Shown here one piece after another: positions 9,323 to 20,328 of a stretch of 64,000 nt of DNA. Both the position numbers and the translations under genes were made by a program. The stretch's first letter is position 1. Every line of letters starts with the position of its first letter. The notes under the pieces were generated by a model. The model was given only the letters and a program-made list of their open reading frames with translations, made no database searches and was not told where the DNA came from. This stretch comes from Nansenia antarctica (taxonomy: Eukaryota; Chordata; Actinopteri; Argentiniformes; Microstomatidae): NCBI GenBank assembly GCA_963989245.1, contig OZ022345.1, positions 39,583,644 through 39,647,643 of the forward strand, in the 5' to 3' direction.

Positions 9323-9915
9323 CACAGAGAGAGACATCGTTGTTATACAGGTCGGGTTATGTGTACACAAGTTGAATATCATCCATAAATGTGTGCTAAA
9401 TTTAGAAGGCGAGTGTTTCAAGGGTTGGCAGTAGCATTTTACATGATGCTCTGATGATCTTTACTCTGTATCGGCCAATACTCCATCAGTACTCTGAATC
9501 ACTATCGACAATGAAGGAGTGGTATTGATGCATTCCTAACATTGTTGATATTGCCCAATCCTAACATCAACCATCTCCCAATCTTAATACGCCTCTTGTA
9601 TCAAATCATTAGTCTCAAATTGTTAATTCCATTGTTAAATGGAATAAATACAGCCATGTTAGCGAACTGATTGGAAAAACACTGATAGAAAAAAACAAGA
9701 TTTTAATGAGATTTTGCTAGACAATGTATGCAGTACATTGATACAACATATCAATTGGATTAAGATTGTCATAGAGCAATTGTAGAATTGTATTGCAGTA
9801 CATTAAGATATATCTATCAAGGAATGTATTGAAAAAAACACATTCCTTAGACACTTCAGGTCAGTGCTCACTGCGGCCGCACCCCGTCAGCGGTTGTCTT
9901 TTTTTTTGTTCTTCA

Positions 9916-9919
<4 letters not shown>
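9323..9919 (+). other. NXPE 3' UTR / downstream sequence
   Basis: AT-rich sequence after the stop codon with no reading frame of interest. AATAAA at 9643-9648 is the best candidate polyadenylation signal; its use is inferred from position only. Confidence 0.5.

Positions 9920-9989
<70 letters not shown>
9920..9989. repeat. (TG)n microsatellite
   Basis: About 35 uninterrupted TG dinucleotides. Confidence 0.98.
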
Positions 9990-9991
<2 letters not shown>

Positions 9992-10235
9992 CGGGCAGTG
10001 ATGCGTGGGTTGGATTTACCCACGGATCAGTCAGGTTCACGTCAATAGCAAATAATTGTTGTGGATTGGTATTGTGTTCCCTACTTTATAGGCTTAGCTC
10101 AGCTTTGATAGCCTATATACCTATACCAAATTTAAATTATAAATGCTGTGTTCATTCAGATTTTTATTCTGCTTGTTTGTGCTCATGTCTGTCCTATTGG
10201 CGGGTTCGGACCACTATAGCCAACTATGCTCCCAC

Positions 10236-10942
10236 CATTTTTCAGGTTTTCTGCTCGAAATCACATGCCCACAGTGAATATAGAATATCTCCACAATCAC
10301 AAGGGCCTTCATAATGATCTGGGTATCAAATGATAGCTAACACCTGTGGGGTGGCTGTAGAAGTGTCAGAATAAATAGATCTAGAACATTGTGAAAAATC
10401 TCAAATTCACTCTCCGCCTAAAAAAACAACAGCTTTTAGAGTGAATATCAGCTTGGAAACCTGACTGAATAAGCCCAAATCATCTAGGAATCAGTACTCC
10501 AGGGTCTGATGAGTACTTGTGCCAAATGAGATGCTAGTAATGTGAGCCAATGCAACTTTGTACCTGTTTTAGTACAGGTATGTTTAGGCGGACAACCAAA
10601 TTGTGCCATTTGGAGACATTTTGGCACCATCAGTGTATCAGACTTTCTCATGTATTAAGCTTGTAAAATTGATTATATTTCATTGACATATCACTATAGG
10701 GATGAATTGCATCCAAAATCCAACTGTTTAGACTCCACCCAGCAGGGCCCTCCTACGCGGTTTTCTCGTTGGCCTCGTTTTCACCAGCTTCGTGACGAGT
10801 CGTTTATGCAGTGAATTTTCTCCCGAACCCATTGGTCCAAATGTCATGATTGACCACTCATTTGAAGCGTCAGATCATAGAATCGAGCAGAGGCGGAAAA
10901 AAATGATTTTCGAGGACCAATGATATGGAAATTCGGGGGTTC
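10236..10942. repeat. Dispersed repeat, copy A (inverted partner at 52505-53020)
   Basis: This stretch matches, in reverse complement, positions 52505-53020. Shared blocks include TACCTGTTTTAGTACAGGTA, ACCTGTGGGGTGGCTGTAGA, TAGGAATCAGTACTCCAGGG and ATCCACAATCACAAGGGCC-like sequence. Copy A is longer by about 250 bp in the middle. No coding frame or clear terminal repeats were found, so the family is unclassified. Confidence 0.8.
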
Positions 10943-11812
10943 GGTTTTGCTATGTGACGTGGCTGTAAACAAGGGCTTACCGGGCACGGAAAAAACAGAT
11001 GCGGTCGTTTAGAATGGAATCTAATTAATCGTTTGCGATATAGATTAACATTATTAACATTATTATAACAATAATACTATTATTATATATTATTATTATA
11101 TACAATATAACTATTATAACAATAATGGTAATAATAATAATAATAATAATAGCAAATACAACAAAAACAATGATAGCATACAGTGGCACAGAATAGCAGC
11201 AGAAACTCAACAACATGTAAGGTAAGTGATCCTTCCTGTTCTCTTATTTTAGATCAATAATCTAGTTTGTCTTTGAGGCTTGTACAATTTCACTGGAAGT
11301 AAAAAATAATAATTCTCCATCTAGTCTCCAAGTCAAGGTAAGGCTTTATAGCCTCACTCTTGGTGTGATGGGTGGGTTTGAACCCGTGTCTCATCGAAGC
11401 ATCACAACACTGTCAACACGTCAGCATCGTTTCCTGTCCTCGCACTGTTCCTCTTTTCAGGAGACTATAGATGGATCCTTCCCCGGGGCTATTGAACGTC
11501 TCTCATCATTAATTATTAAATGTCTTATTAAACATGTCTCCCAGACAGAGAGGGGCCCTGGACCCCTATACTCTAGAAACTTGTGTAGATCTAAAAGGTT
11601 TATAGGATAGGTCTGTGGTTCCATCTGCTCTCTGATAGGCTAGGTTACACCTATCCAATCCTTTGAGATTCAGTAAATCCAACATGGCCATGGAGTACTA
11701 CCAACATATGTCTCCCTCAGGCAGCAGTTTTTATAATCTAATGTTAAATAGTGTTGATACATAATTAATCAAATAGAACAGATGGTTTATATATAGTTAT
11801 AAATAGTAGAGG
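10943..11812. other. Intergenic, no gene seen
   Basis: Mostly AT-rich, with an imperfect ATT/AAT-rich tract at about 11040-11150. No supported coding frame. A GGTTTGAACCC block near 11380 resembles a tRNA B box, but no A box was found with it. Confidence 0.5.
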
Positions 11813-13757
11813 AAGACATGACTAGTGGAGCAGAGAGAGAAGACATGACTAGTGGAGCAGAGAGAAGACATGACTAGTGGACAGAGAGAAGACATGACTA
11901 GTGGAGCAGAGAGAAGACATGACTAGTGGACAGAGAGAAGACATGACTAGTGGAGCAGAGAGAAGACATGACTAGTGGGGCAGAGAGAGAAGACATGACT
12001 AGTGGAGCAGAGAGAAGACATGACTAGTGGAGAGAGAGAAGACATGACTAGTGGACAGAGAGAAGACATGACTAGTGGAGAGAGAGAAGACATGACTAGT
12101 GGAGAGAGAGAAGACATGACTAGTGGACAGAGAGAAGACATGACTAGTGGAGCAGAGAGAGAAGACATGACTAGTGGAGAGAGAGAAGACATGACTAGTG
12201 GACAGAGAGAAGACATGACTAGTGGAGAGAGAGAAGACATGACTAGTGGAGAGAGAGAAGACATGACTAGTGGACAGAGAGAAGACATGACTAGTGGAGC
12301 AGAGAGAGAAGACATGACTAGTGGATAGAGAGAAGACATGACTAGTGGAGAGAGAGAAGACATGACTAGTGGACAGAGAGAGAAGACATGACTAGTGGAC
12401 AGAGAGAAGACATGACTAGTGGAGCAGAGAGAAGACATGACTAGTGGAGCAGAGAGAAGACATGACTAGTGGAGAGAGAGAGAAGACATGACTAGTGGAG
12501 CAGAGAGAAGACATGACTAGTGGAGCAGAGAGAGAAGACATGACTAGTGGAGCAGAGAGAAGACATGACTAGTGGAGAGAGAGAAGACATGACTAGTGGA
12601 CAGAGAGAAGACATGACTAGTGGAGAGAGAGAGAAGACATGACTAGTGGAGCAGAGAGAGAAGACATGACTAGTGGAGCAGAGAGAAGACATGACTAGTG
12701 GAGCAGAGAGAGAAGACATGACTAGTGGACAGAGAGAAGACATGACTAGTGGAGCAGAGAGAAGACATGACTAGTGGAGCAGAGAGAAGACATGACTAGT
12801 GGAGCAGAGAGAAGACATGACTAGTGGAGCAGAGAGAAGACATGACTAGTGGAGAGAGAGAAGACATGACTAGTGGAGCAGAGAGAGAAGACATGACTAG
12901 TGGAGAGAGAGAGAAGACATGACTAGTGGAGAGAGAGAGAAGACATGACTAGTGGAGAGAGAGAAGACATGACTAGTGGAGCAGAGAGAGAAGACATGAC
13001 TAGTGGAGCAGAGAGAAGACATGACTAGTGGAGCAGAGAGAAGACATGACTAGTGGAGCAGAGAGAAGACATGACTAGTGGAGCAGAGAGAAGACATGAC
13101 TAGTGGAGAGAGAGAGAGAAGACATGACTAGTGGAGCAGAGAGAGAAGACATGACTAGTGGACAGAGAGAAAACATGACTAGTGGAGAGAGAGAGAAGAC
13201 ATGACTAGTGGAGAGAGAGAGAGAGAAGACTTGACTAGTGGAGCAGAGAGAGAAGACATGACTAGTGGACAGAGAGAAGACATGACTAGTGGAGAGAGAG
13301 AGAAGACATGACTAGTGGAGAGAGAGAGAAGACATGACTAGTGGAGCAGAGAGAAGACATGACTAGTGGAGCAGAGAGAGAAGACATGACTAGTGGACAG
13401 AGAGAAGACATGACTAGTGGAGCAGAAAGAGAAGACATGACTAGTGGAGCAGAGAGAAGACATGACTAGTGGAGAGAGAGAAGACATGACTAGTGGACAG
13501 AGAGAGAAGACATGACTAGTGGAGCAGAGAGAGAAGACATGACTAGTGGAGCAGAGAGAAGACATGACTAGTGGAGCAGAGAGAAGACATGACTAGTGGA
13601 GCAGAAAGAGAAGACATGACTAGTGGACAGAGAGAGAAGACATGACTAGTGGAGCAGAAAGAGAAGACATGACTAGTGGAGCAGAGAGAAGACATGACTA
13701 GTGGAGCAGAGAGAAGACATGACTAGTGGAGCAGAGAGAAGACATGACTAGTGGAGA
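11813..13757. repeat. Minisatellite, 20-26 bp unit containing ACTAGT
   Basis: About 85 tandem copies of a unit built on GAAGACATGACTAGTGGA plus a variable spacer (GCAGAGA, CAGAGA, GAGAGA and similar). The constant core is almost invariant, while the spacer varies in length and composition. Both strands are open in some frames over hundreds of bases, which produces spurious ORFs. It lies in the intergenic region between two convergent genes. Confidence 0.97.
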
Positions 13758-13876
13758 AAGGATGGGAAGATCGCAAGGTGACAGTACAGAGAGATTTCCA
13801 ATGTGTTGACCTTTATCTTTCTTCTCTGACTGCAGCCCAGCCACACACACATGACTTTGATATTTGATATACACAC

Positions 13877-15397
13877 CAGGGTTTCCGTTAACCGGTAATT
13901 CCCGGACTTTGTCCGGTAAAATTTATTGAAGTCCGACAAAATGAAAACTCGTCGGACATTTATGTCCGGTGAAAATAATTCCCTCTAAGCACAATTTGAA
14001 TACAATTCGCTAAAGTTCACATTCTGATTCCTTCTATTTTAAAAAAGACGAATATATAGGCTATGTATTTCTTTTATTATTATATGATTTGACACCGGCA
14101 TGATGATGACTCCTAATGTGTAGGCTGCCTATGCGAAACAGCGGTTGTTTCCGGTGTGCGCTATAACTCGTGCACAATCGAGTCGAGGCAGAGAGGAGGA
14201 TAGCGATGTTTCTCTCTGTGATAGTGTGATTATGCAAGCCTTTTCTGAAAGGGATGAGAACCCGATTGTTTCAGCTTCTCCCAGGGAGAAAGTGGTAGAG
14301 TTACCATCCTCCCCGAGTCCTACCATACCATCCGCTGACAGCCTATCTCTCCCGGTAACCGGCGAGCGATTGCGTGTCGCTCAAGTAGCTGATCAGTCAT
14401 TAAACAAATGTTTTTTACATGCAGCTAGTGAGGAATCTGAAATAGGGGGCAACGTAGTTTATTTCCTTAACGATGGGATATTAATGCGTAAATGGTCTCC
14501 TCCTAATGCAAATGGTTGTGAGTGGAATACTGTAAAACAAGTGGTTGTGCCTGTGGGTTATAGACAACAGGTGTTATCTGTAGCACATGAGAGCCAGTGG
14601 TCAGGACATTTAGGTATAACTAAAACTTATCAGCTGATATTGAAACATTTCTTTTGGCCCGGACTGAAGGCGGATGTTGCCAAGCACTGCCGCTGTTGCC
14701 ATACTTGTCAGATGGCGGGTAAGCCTAATCAATCCATTCCACCCGCACCATTGCATCCCATTCCTGCTATAGGGGAGCCATTTGAACGTGTAATAATTGA
14801 TTGTGTTGGACCTTTGCCTAGGACTAAAAGTGGAAGTCAGTATTTGCTCACTACTATGTGCGCTGCTACTCGTTTTCCCGAAGCTGTTCGGTTGCGTAAC
14901 ATATCAGCTAAACGAAATGCGTTCCCAACCAGCGAGACCTGGTTATAGAAATGACGTTGTTTTATTGATAAAAAAAGGGTCAAACTGGAAAGAGAAAATA
15001 GAAAACTCACATTAATCCCAAACAATTTAACAAACTTCAGTTAACGTAATGTGGAGTCCGTTCATTGATCGATGCTGTCTGTTCAGTTCCCAGAGGCGCC
15101 CGTTCAGCGCTGGACATATAGCGCGCATGCGAATCATGTTATATTATTATATATTATATAGCTCGCATCTAATCGTATCGGATGAGAAATAGACATTAAA
15201 TGGCATATATAGGCCGCTACACAACAGTAATCACCGCGACAAACAGCTATATTAGATTTGGGGAAAAAAATATATAATTTTGAAAAAAAATATTTTTATT
15301 ATATTTTAATATGTCCGGAATATATCACGTTTGTCCGGTAAATCGAAATCTTCCCGGACACGATGTCCGGCGGCAATTTTTTCTAACGGAAACCCTG
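13877..15397. mobile_element. hAT-type transposon with 8-bp target duplication, carrying foreign sequence
   Basis: Terminal inverted repeats CAGGGTTTCCGTTA at 13877-13890 and 15384-15397. The target duplication ATACACAC is perfect on both sides (13869-13876 and 15398-15405). Subterminal zones on both sides are full of GTCCGG motifs, typical of hAT transposase binding regions. No hAT transposase is encoded. Instead the interior holds a fragment of a gypsy-type integrase (14145-14915). The element is therefore non-autonomous. Confidence 0.9.
14145..14915 (+). pseudogene. Gypsy-type integrase fragment inside the hAT element
   Basis: An open frame of about 257 codons matches the region between RNase H and integrase of a fish Ty3/gypsy element: 'FPVCAITRAQ' linker, 'GILMRKWSPPNANGCEW', 'HESQWSGHLGITKTYQLILK', the zinc-binding 'HCRCCHTCQMAGKPNQ', and the start of the catalytic core 'FERVIIDCVGPLPRTKSGSQ'. 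It stops after 'EAVRLRNISA', before the second catalytic Asp, and runs into unrelated codons (ORF end 14948). No LTR, RT or protease accompanies it. It is a captured or nested piece and cannot act as an integrase. It belongs to a different lineage from the complete element at 3631-8165. Confidence 0.85.
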
Positions 15398-15426
15398 ATA
15401 CACACACACACACTAACACCATCACC

Positions 15427-15428
<2 letters not shown>

Positions 15429-15502
<74 letters not shown>
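15429..15502. repeat. (CA)n microsatellite
   Basis: About 36 CA dinucleotides just beyond the hAT target duplication, itself CA-rich; the hAT element inserted into the edge of this tract. Confidence 0.97.
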
Positions 15503-15503
<1 letters not shown>

Positions 15504-16109
15504 CTCACTCACTTACAGATAGAATCATCCATTTTACACACACATAATTTATTGGCTGAGAAAATTTGACTAATACTGGGTATTTTTAATACATTTTTGC
15601 CAAATATTGTACAGCCATGTTGCAGATATGTGGAAAGTGTTTGTGAGTGTTGTATACAATATTATCTCTTTTCTTGTCGTTGATTAATTAATCATCCCGA
15701 CTCGTCAGATGGGTCTTTTGAAAATGTTTTTATTTGTCCTCTATGCCTCCAAAAGATACAAACCATTTTACCATTTTATAATATTAATATATTATAATTA
15801 TATTATACTGAGCTCAAAGTCTTAACATGTTTATCGAAAAAATGTATGGCTAATCAACGGATGATATAAATAAGTTACATGTTTCAGGATGCAGCGGGTC
15901 TATGGAGAGAGAGCAGTGAAGATCTGTACAGAAAACAGAATTAAGTGTAATACAATTATGACAGTTATAAAACCAACAAGACCGGGTTTATCTGATAAGC
16001 AAACATGTAAATAAACAGATCTGGTTCCTCTGTACTCCTCAACTCCCACAGCGCCCTCTGGTGGCCAAACACAAAGTGCAGCAGCACATTATCGCTGTGT
16101 CCGAAAACA
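15503..16109. other. Intergenic, no gene seen
   Basis: AT-rich sequence with no supported coding frame or recognisable element. Confidence 0.5.
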
Positions 16110-16323
16110 GTGTTCCCAGTGACAGCCCCAGTGTTCCCAGTGACAGCCCCAGTGTTCCCAGTGACAGCCCCAGTGTTCCCAGTGACAGCCCCAGTGTTCC
16201 CAGTGACAGTCCCAGTGTTCCCAGTGACAGTCCCAGTGTTCCCAGTGACAGCCCCAGTGTTCCCAGTGACAGTCCCAGTGTTCCCAGTGACAGTCCCAGT
16301 GTTCCCAGTGACAGCCCCAGTGT
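16110..16323. repeat. 21-bp minisatellite, about 10 copies
   Basis: Tandem GTGTTCCCAGTGACAGCCCC(A) units, with C/T variation at one position (AGCCCCA vs AGTCCCA). The unit length is a multiple of three and stop-free, so frames on both strands stay open ('SVPSDSP' repeats on +); these are not supported as genes. Confidence 0.97.
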
Positions 16324-17268
16324 CCCATCACTAGTCTGCTGTACATCAGCGTAGCTCCTTGTGTTTACACAACTGCGATAATCCTGTATGAGCCTCATCC
16401 TGTCTCCATGGTTACACTGATAGTATACACTATCTCACCACGTCCTCTGTAAGCAAGTTGAGAGGGTTTATTCCAACGTTGCTGTGTGTGTGTGTGTCCA
16501 ATTAAAAACAACACTTTAAGGATTTATCATAATCTCATCCTGTTAGGGGATGTTGACGTCACCTCACCGTGGTTCGCCGTGTTCAAACATGGGGAAAAGC
16601 AAAATGGCGAAGACAGCACTTGGGAGTGGAATGACACTCACTAGACTTCTATCTACACCACACCTGAAGCAAGTGTTTACTTCTCTCTCAGCGAAACCCT
16701 GCCACTACTGCATTGGTTACATACAAGAATGTCAGCCTGAGTAGGTTTGAATGACATTCAAAAATATATCTACACTGAATTTCTTCCCTCTTTATACATA
16801 TTTGATATATTGGATGCAACCTGGCAGTTCCAATAACTCTGAAAATATACACTCAATATGCTCGCTCACTCACTCACTCACTCGTTCCACACAAACCAAC
16901 ACTCAACAAACCAACACTCAAGAAACATTTGGTTTGCTTCGTCATGAACATCTAATCCTGTAGAGTAGAACATTTAATCTGTTTTTGAGAGTTGAGTTGT
17001 TTCATAATCTAAACCTTTTTTTATCATGATTCATTGTTCATTTATACAACAGACAAAACATTTGCATTTTTCACATGTATTATTTTTTTTTTAAACAACC
17101 GATTGTATTTTGACATCATCCTTTAACGTCCCATCACTGAGGAGTCATTCCCTGATGTGCATGTAAGCCCTGTATGATTCGAAGATCTGAATTTGTACGA
17201 GACGATTCAGTTACAACAGCAATGTTCTAACTGAATCCACTGTGTGATCAACCTGTTACGTCAGCACA
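16324..17268. other. Intergenic, no gene seen
   Basis: No supported coding frame. Short CACT repeats at about 16866-16890. Confidence 0.45.
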
Positions 17269-17540
17269 TTCCAACGCGATGCCGTAGTAATGTAAGCTAT
17301 GCTACATAATCTACATCTACAACATTTGTTTATTTTCATTTGAATGTTTTATATTTGGATGCCATTCTGTCTCGAGACTTCCTGCCGTTGTAGCCCAACG
17401 GTCTGCTACGGGAGAACGACCGGTTTGCCGTATTCACTAATATGTGGGAGTGTAAAGCAGTAGTAGAGATGTTGTCGATTACGTAGCGTTGCTTAGTGAT
17501 AGTACGTTACTACGGCAACGGGTTAGGATTGTTGGAATGA
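17269..17540. repeat. Imperfect palindromic, MITE-like sequence
   Basis: TTCCAAC...GCCGTAGTAA on the left (about 17268-17292) is mirrored on the opposite strand by TTACTACGGCAACGG...GTTGGAA (about 17507-17537). The arms are imperfect and the ends uncertain; probably a decayed MITE. Confidence 0.4.
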
Positions 17541-17814
17541 TGCCGTAGTCGTCCTGAACCACCGTTGCTTAAAAGTCCCTATTAACACAACAAAGCCCTC
17601 GTTAGAGGAGCAGAACCTTGGCTGACAGGTGGAAAAGGTCCCTCAGACATGAGATGCTGCTTCACAGTCAGTCGAACAGAACCTGAGCTTGGTCCGGTGC
17701 AATTTGTCACAATAAATATATATATATATATATCATGCAGCATCAGATGTCCAGTCACCTGCAGTATCCAGCATTCATGTGTCACAGGACAGCCAGCTCC
17801 AGATGCATTGTCGG

Positions 17815-18325
17815 TTCGGAGTGGAGGAGAGGGGTGGAGGAGAGGGGGGGGTGGCGGAGAGAGAGGGGTGGAGGAGAGAGAGGGGTGGAGAGAGAGGGAT
17901 GGAGGAGAGAGAGGGGTGGAGAGAGAGAGGGATGGAGGAGAGAGAGGGGTGGAGAGAGAGAGGGGTGGAGGAGAGAGAGGGGTGGAGAGAGAGGGATGGA
18001 GGAGAGAGAGGGGTGGAGGAGAGAGAGGGGTGGAGAGAGAGAGGGGTGGAGAGAGAGAGGGGTGGAGGAGAGAGAGGGGTGGAGAGAGACGGGTGGAGGA
18101 GAGAGAGGGAAGGAGGAGAGAGAGGGGTGGAGGAGGAGAGGAGAGGTGGAAAGAGGGCTGGAGAGGAGAGAGCGGTGAAGGAGAGAAGGGTGGAGGAGGA
18201 GAGGAGAGGTGGAAAGAGGGCTGGAGAGGAGAGAGCGGTGAAGGAGAGAAGGGTGGAGGAGAAGAGGAGAGGTGGAAAGAGGGCTGGAGGAGAGAGAGAG
18301 GTGGAAGACAGAGAGGGGTGGAGTA
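17815..18325. repeat. Purine-rich minisatellite (GGGGTGGAGGAGAGAGA units)
   Basis: About 500 bp of irregular units built from GGTGGAGGAGAGAGAG. The right half (18125-18300) has a longer ~60-bp unit (GAGGAGAGGTGGAAAGAGGG...). One strand is almost all purine. Long spurious frames result. Confidence 0.93.
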
Positions 18326-18565
18326 GTTCTCCATGATCACATCAGGTGGTTGCGTCTTTTCCTATCTACAAGAATTTGGTCCAAAAGCTCTTTCAAATCT
18401 AAGATATTCTGTAAGTAGTCGTCATGGAGCACGCTGAAATGAGTCATTAGTGAATGAAGATGGCACTTTGATTTCTTTTTTAAAAATGGTTATACTGTTT
18501 GCATTGCTCTGGAGTGCCTACGGTTTCTGGGGACACCCCAACCTCCACCTCCACCCCCACTGCCA

Positions 18566-18780
18566 TCTCCAGCACCACCCTCACCCCCTGGTTCCCTCTC
18601 ACTGTTTCACATCTCCAGCACCACCCTCACCCCCTGGTTCCCTCTCACTGTTTCACAGTCTGTTTGATCTCCAGCACCACCCTCACCCCCTGGTTCCCTC
18701 TCACTGTTTCACAGTCTGTTTGATCTCCAGCACCACCCTCACCCCCTGGTTCCCTCTCACTGTTTCACAGTCTGTTTGTA
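18566..18780. repeat. 46-57 bp minisatellite, four copies
   Basis: Four tandem copies of CTCCAGCACCACCCTCACCC plus CCTGGTTCCCTCTCACTGTT and a variable tail (TTCACAT or TTCACAGTCTGTTTGAT). It overlaps the 3' end of the terminal psd-like exon. Confidence 0.93.
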
Positions 18781-19234
18781 GCTGGGTCTCTGAGGGTCTG
18801 AGCGCTTGACCTCCTTGCTGCCCCCCCTCCCCTCCTTGCTGCCCCTCCCCTCCTTGCTGCCCCCCCTCCCCTCCTTGCTGCCCGACCTCCCCTCCTTGCT
18901 GCCCCCCCTCCCCTCCTTGCTGCCCCTCCTCCCCTCCCTGCTGCCCCCCCTCCCCTCCTTGCTGCCCGCCCTCCCCTCCTTGCTGCCCCCCCTCCCCTCC
19001 CTGCTTCCCCCCCTCCCCTCCCTGTTGCCGCCCCCCCCCCTCCCTTTTGCCACCCCCCCCCTCCCTTTTGCCACCCCCCCCCTCCCTGCTGCTCTCCTGG
19101 GGCAGCGTGGGGCTGGAGTGGGCTCGCTGGAGGGCCCCGTCGCCAAAGAGCCGCGCCTCAAACGCAGACAGGTCCTCCTCCCCGCTGCGGAGCTTGGCCC
19201 TCAACAGCATGGCGTACGTCCCGTAGCGTGTTTT
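18701..19234 (-). CDS. psd: PSD/EFA6-family Arf6 GEF, terminal exon with repeat-encoded tail
   Basis: Last visible exon, acceptor tgtccag| (minus strand), phase 0. It begins 'KTRYGTYAMLLRAKLRSGEE', the end of the C-terminal coiled-coil region of EFA6 proteins, and continues to 'RAHSSPTLPQ', a conserved Ser/Pro motif of the family. The frame then stays open through a 21-bp minisatellite (about 18811-19080), giving a Gln/Gly/Glu tail of 'QQGGEGG' units with some 'KREGGGG', and stops at 18701. Known family members do not carry such a tail as far as I recall. Either it is a real lineage-specific extension or the true stop is reached by an unseen splice. The EFA6 C-terminal region normally remodels cortical actin. 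Confidence 0.75.
   Translation of the reverse strand, partial: KTRYGTYAMLLRAKLRSGEEDLSAFEARLFGDGALQRAHSSPTLPQESSREGGGGKREGGGGKREGGGRQQGGEGGKQGGEGGQQGGEGGQQGGEGGQQGGEEGQQGGEGGQQGGEVGQQGGEGGQQGGEGQQGGEGGQQGGQALRPSETQLQTDCETVRGNQGVRVVLEIKQTVKQ
18811..19080. repeat. 21-bp minisatellite within the terminal psd-like coding exon
   Basis: About 13 units of CTCCTTGCTGCCCCCCCTCCC on the + strand with small indels that keep the minus frame open. Flanked on the high-coordinate side by three CCCTTTTGCCACCCCCC-type units. Confidence 0.93.
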
Positions 19235-19240
19235 CTGGAC

Positions 19241-19282
<42 letters not shown>

Positions 19283-19396
19283 GTCAGAGAGAGGGAGAGA
19301 GAGTCAGAGAGAGAGGGAGAGAGAGGGAGAGAGAGGGTGAGGGAGAGGGAGAGAGAGGGTGAGGGAGAGAGGGAGAGAGGGCGAGAGAGAGAGCGG

Positions 19397-19443
<47 letters not shown>

Positions 19444-19493
19444 GGAGAGGAAGAGAGAGGGAGAGAGAGAGGGAGAGGGAGAGAGAGTGAGGA

Positions 19494-19531
<38 letters not shown>

Positions 19532-19535
19532 GGGA
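19241..19535. repeat. (GA)n-rich low-complexity tract in the last intron
   Basis: About 295 bp of GAGAGA with GGGAGA, GTCAGA and GTGAGG interruptions, ending at the acceptor of the terminal exon. Confidence 0.95.
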
Positions 19536-19797
19536 ACCAAACTTCACCCTGCCACTTTTGATTTTGGTCACAAACACACTAGCACACTGCATTGCATTTA
19601 AACTAAAATATAGTTGTCTTGAGACTTCTGGTGCCAAAATGGTGGCGGATTCAATTACAGCCCATGTATAAGTGATTAAGTAATTAATTGTTGTTGAAGC
19701 TAGGTTGTTGTCGTTGAAGAGCGAGATGAGCAAAAGCATTTCAGTATATAACTTACGGCTGTATGCAATATAAAACGTTAAACATGAAATACCACAC

Positions 19798-19941
19798 CTC
19801 AAACTCCAAGTACTCTTCCCGCTGTTTGTGCTCATCCAGCTCGCGACCTTTGACCTTTCTGTCTGGGGCAGCGACGCATAATTCGGCGAGCTCAGAGACG
19901 ACGGCCCGGAAGCGTGTCTCGTGCGATTTCACCTGCTCCTC
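19798..19941 (-). CDS. psd: PSD/EFA6-family exon, C-terminal coiled-coil region
   Basis: 144-bp phase 0-0 exon between cacag| and |gtgtgg. It encodes 48 residues: 'EEQVKSHETRFRAVVSELAE', then 'RKVKGRELDEHKQREEYLEF'. Heptad-like spacing and high Glu/Lys/Arg content match the coiled coil after the PH domain in EFA6 proteins. Confidence 0.9.
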
Positions 19942-19971
19942 CTGTGAGCGTCCACAACAGATCAATCAAAC

Positions 19972-20275
19972 CAAATCAAACTTTATTTATATAGCACAAG
20001 TCATACATTGAATGCAACTCCAAGTGCTGAACATAAAAAAATGATTGTAAATAAAATACAAGACAATAAAACAAGAGGTAGGAGATAAGAAATAGATAAA
20101 ATACAACAGAATAAAACAAGAAATAGGAGATAAGAAATAGGAGTAAAGGTGCAAGTTGAGATAAACAGTAGATAAAGATATCCACACTCATGAAGATGTA
20201 CACACACAGCCCATTCAAATAAAACAGCACACAATAACAAGGGAAACATTCTATTTCTGGACCACATTCACTGTC
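19972..20275. mobile_element. LINE/SINE 3'-tail-like repeat
   Basis: Begins AATCAAACTTTATTTATATAGCAC, a common teleost retroposon tail motif, followed by CAAGTGCTGAACATAAAA and three copies of an AGATAAGAAATAG-like block. No coding remnant. Confidence 0.55.
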
Positions 20276-20328
20276 TATTCACATCCGAGGGAGCAACAAT
20301 ACTACACAATACTTCATCCTTTATAATA

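Noticed and set aside
11365..11400. tRNA or SINE suggested by GGTTTGAACCC
   Set aside because: No matching A box or acceptor stem nearby.
11947..13565. Repeat-type ORFs ('SPLVMSSLC', 'REDMTSGQ') in the 11.8-13.8 kb minisatellite
   Set aside because: Open only because of the repeat; both strands and several frames open and interrupted at random by spacer changes.
14145..14948. Active retrotransposon or domesticated integrase gene
   Set aside because: Only the zinc-binding segment and the start of the core are present, the second and third catalytic acidic residues are missing, and it sits within a hAT element; no evidence of a host gene.
16039..16398. ORFs 'SVPSDSP' (+) and 'LGLSLGT' (-) in the 21-bp minisatellite
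   Set aside because: Unit length divisible by three keeps several frames open on both strands; no splice signals or conserved flanks.
16550..16744. 64-codon ORF at 16550
   Set aside because: No recognisable domain, codon pattern or splice context; probably chance.
17582..18340. ORFs of 147-252 codons in the GGGGTGGAGGAGAGAGA tract
   Set aside because: Low-complexity purine tract open in many frames; no conserved sequence.
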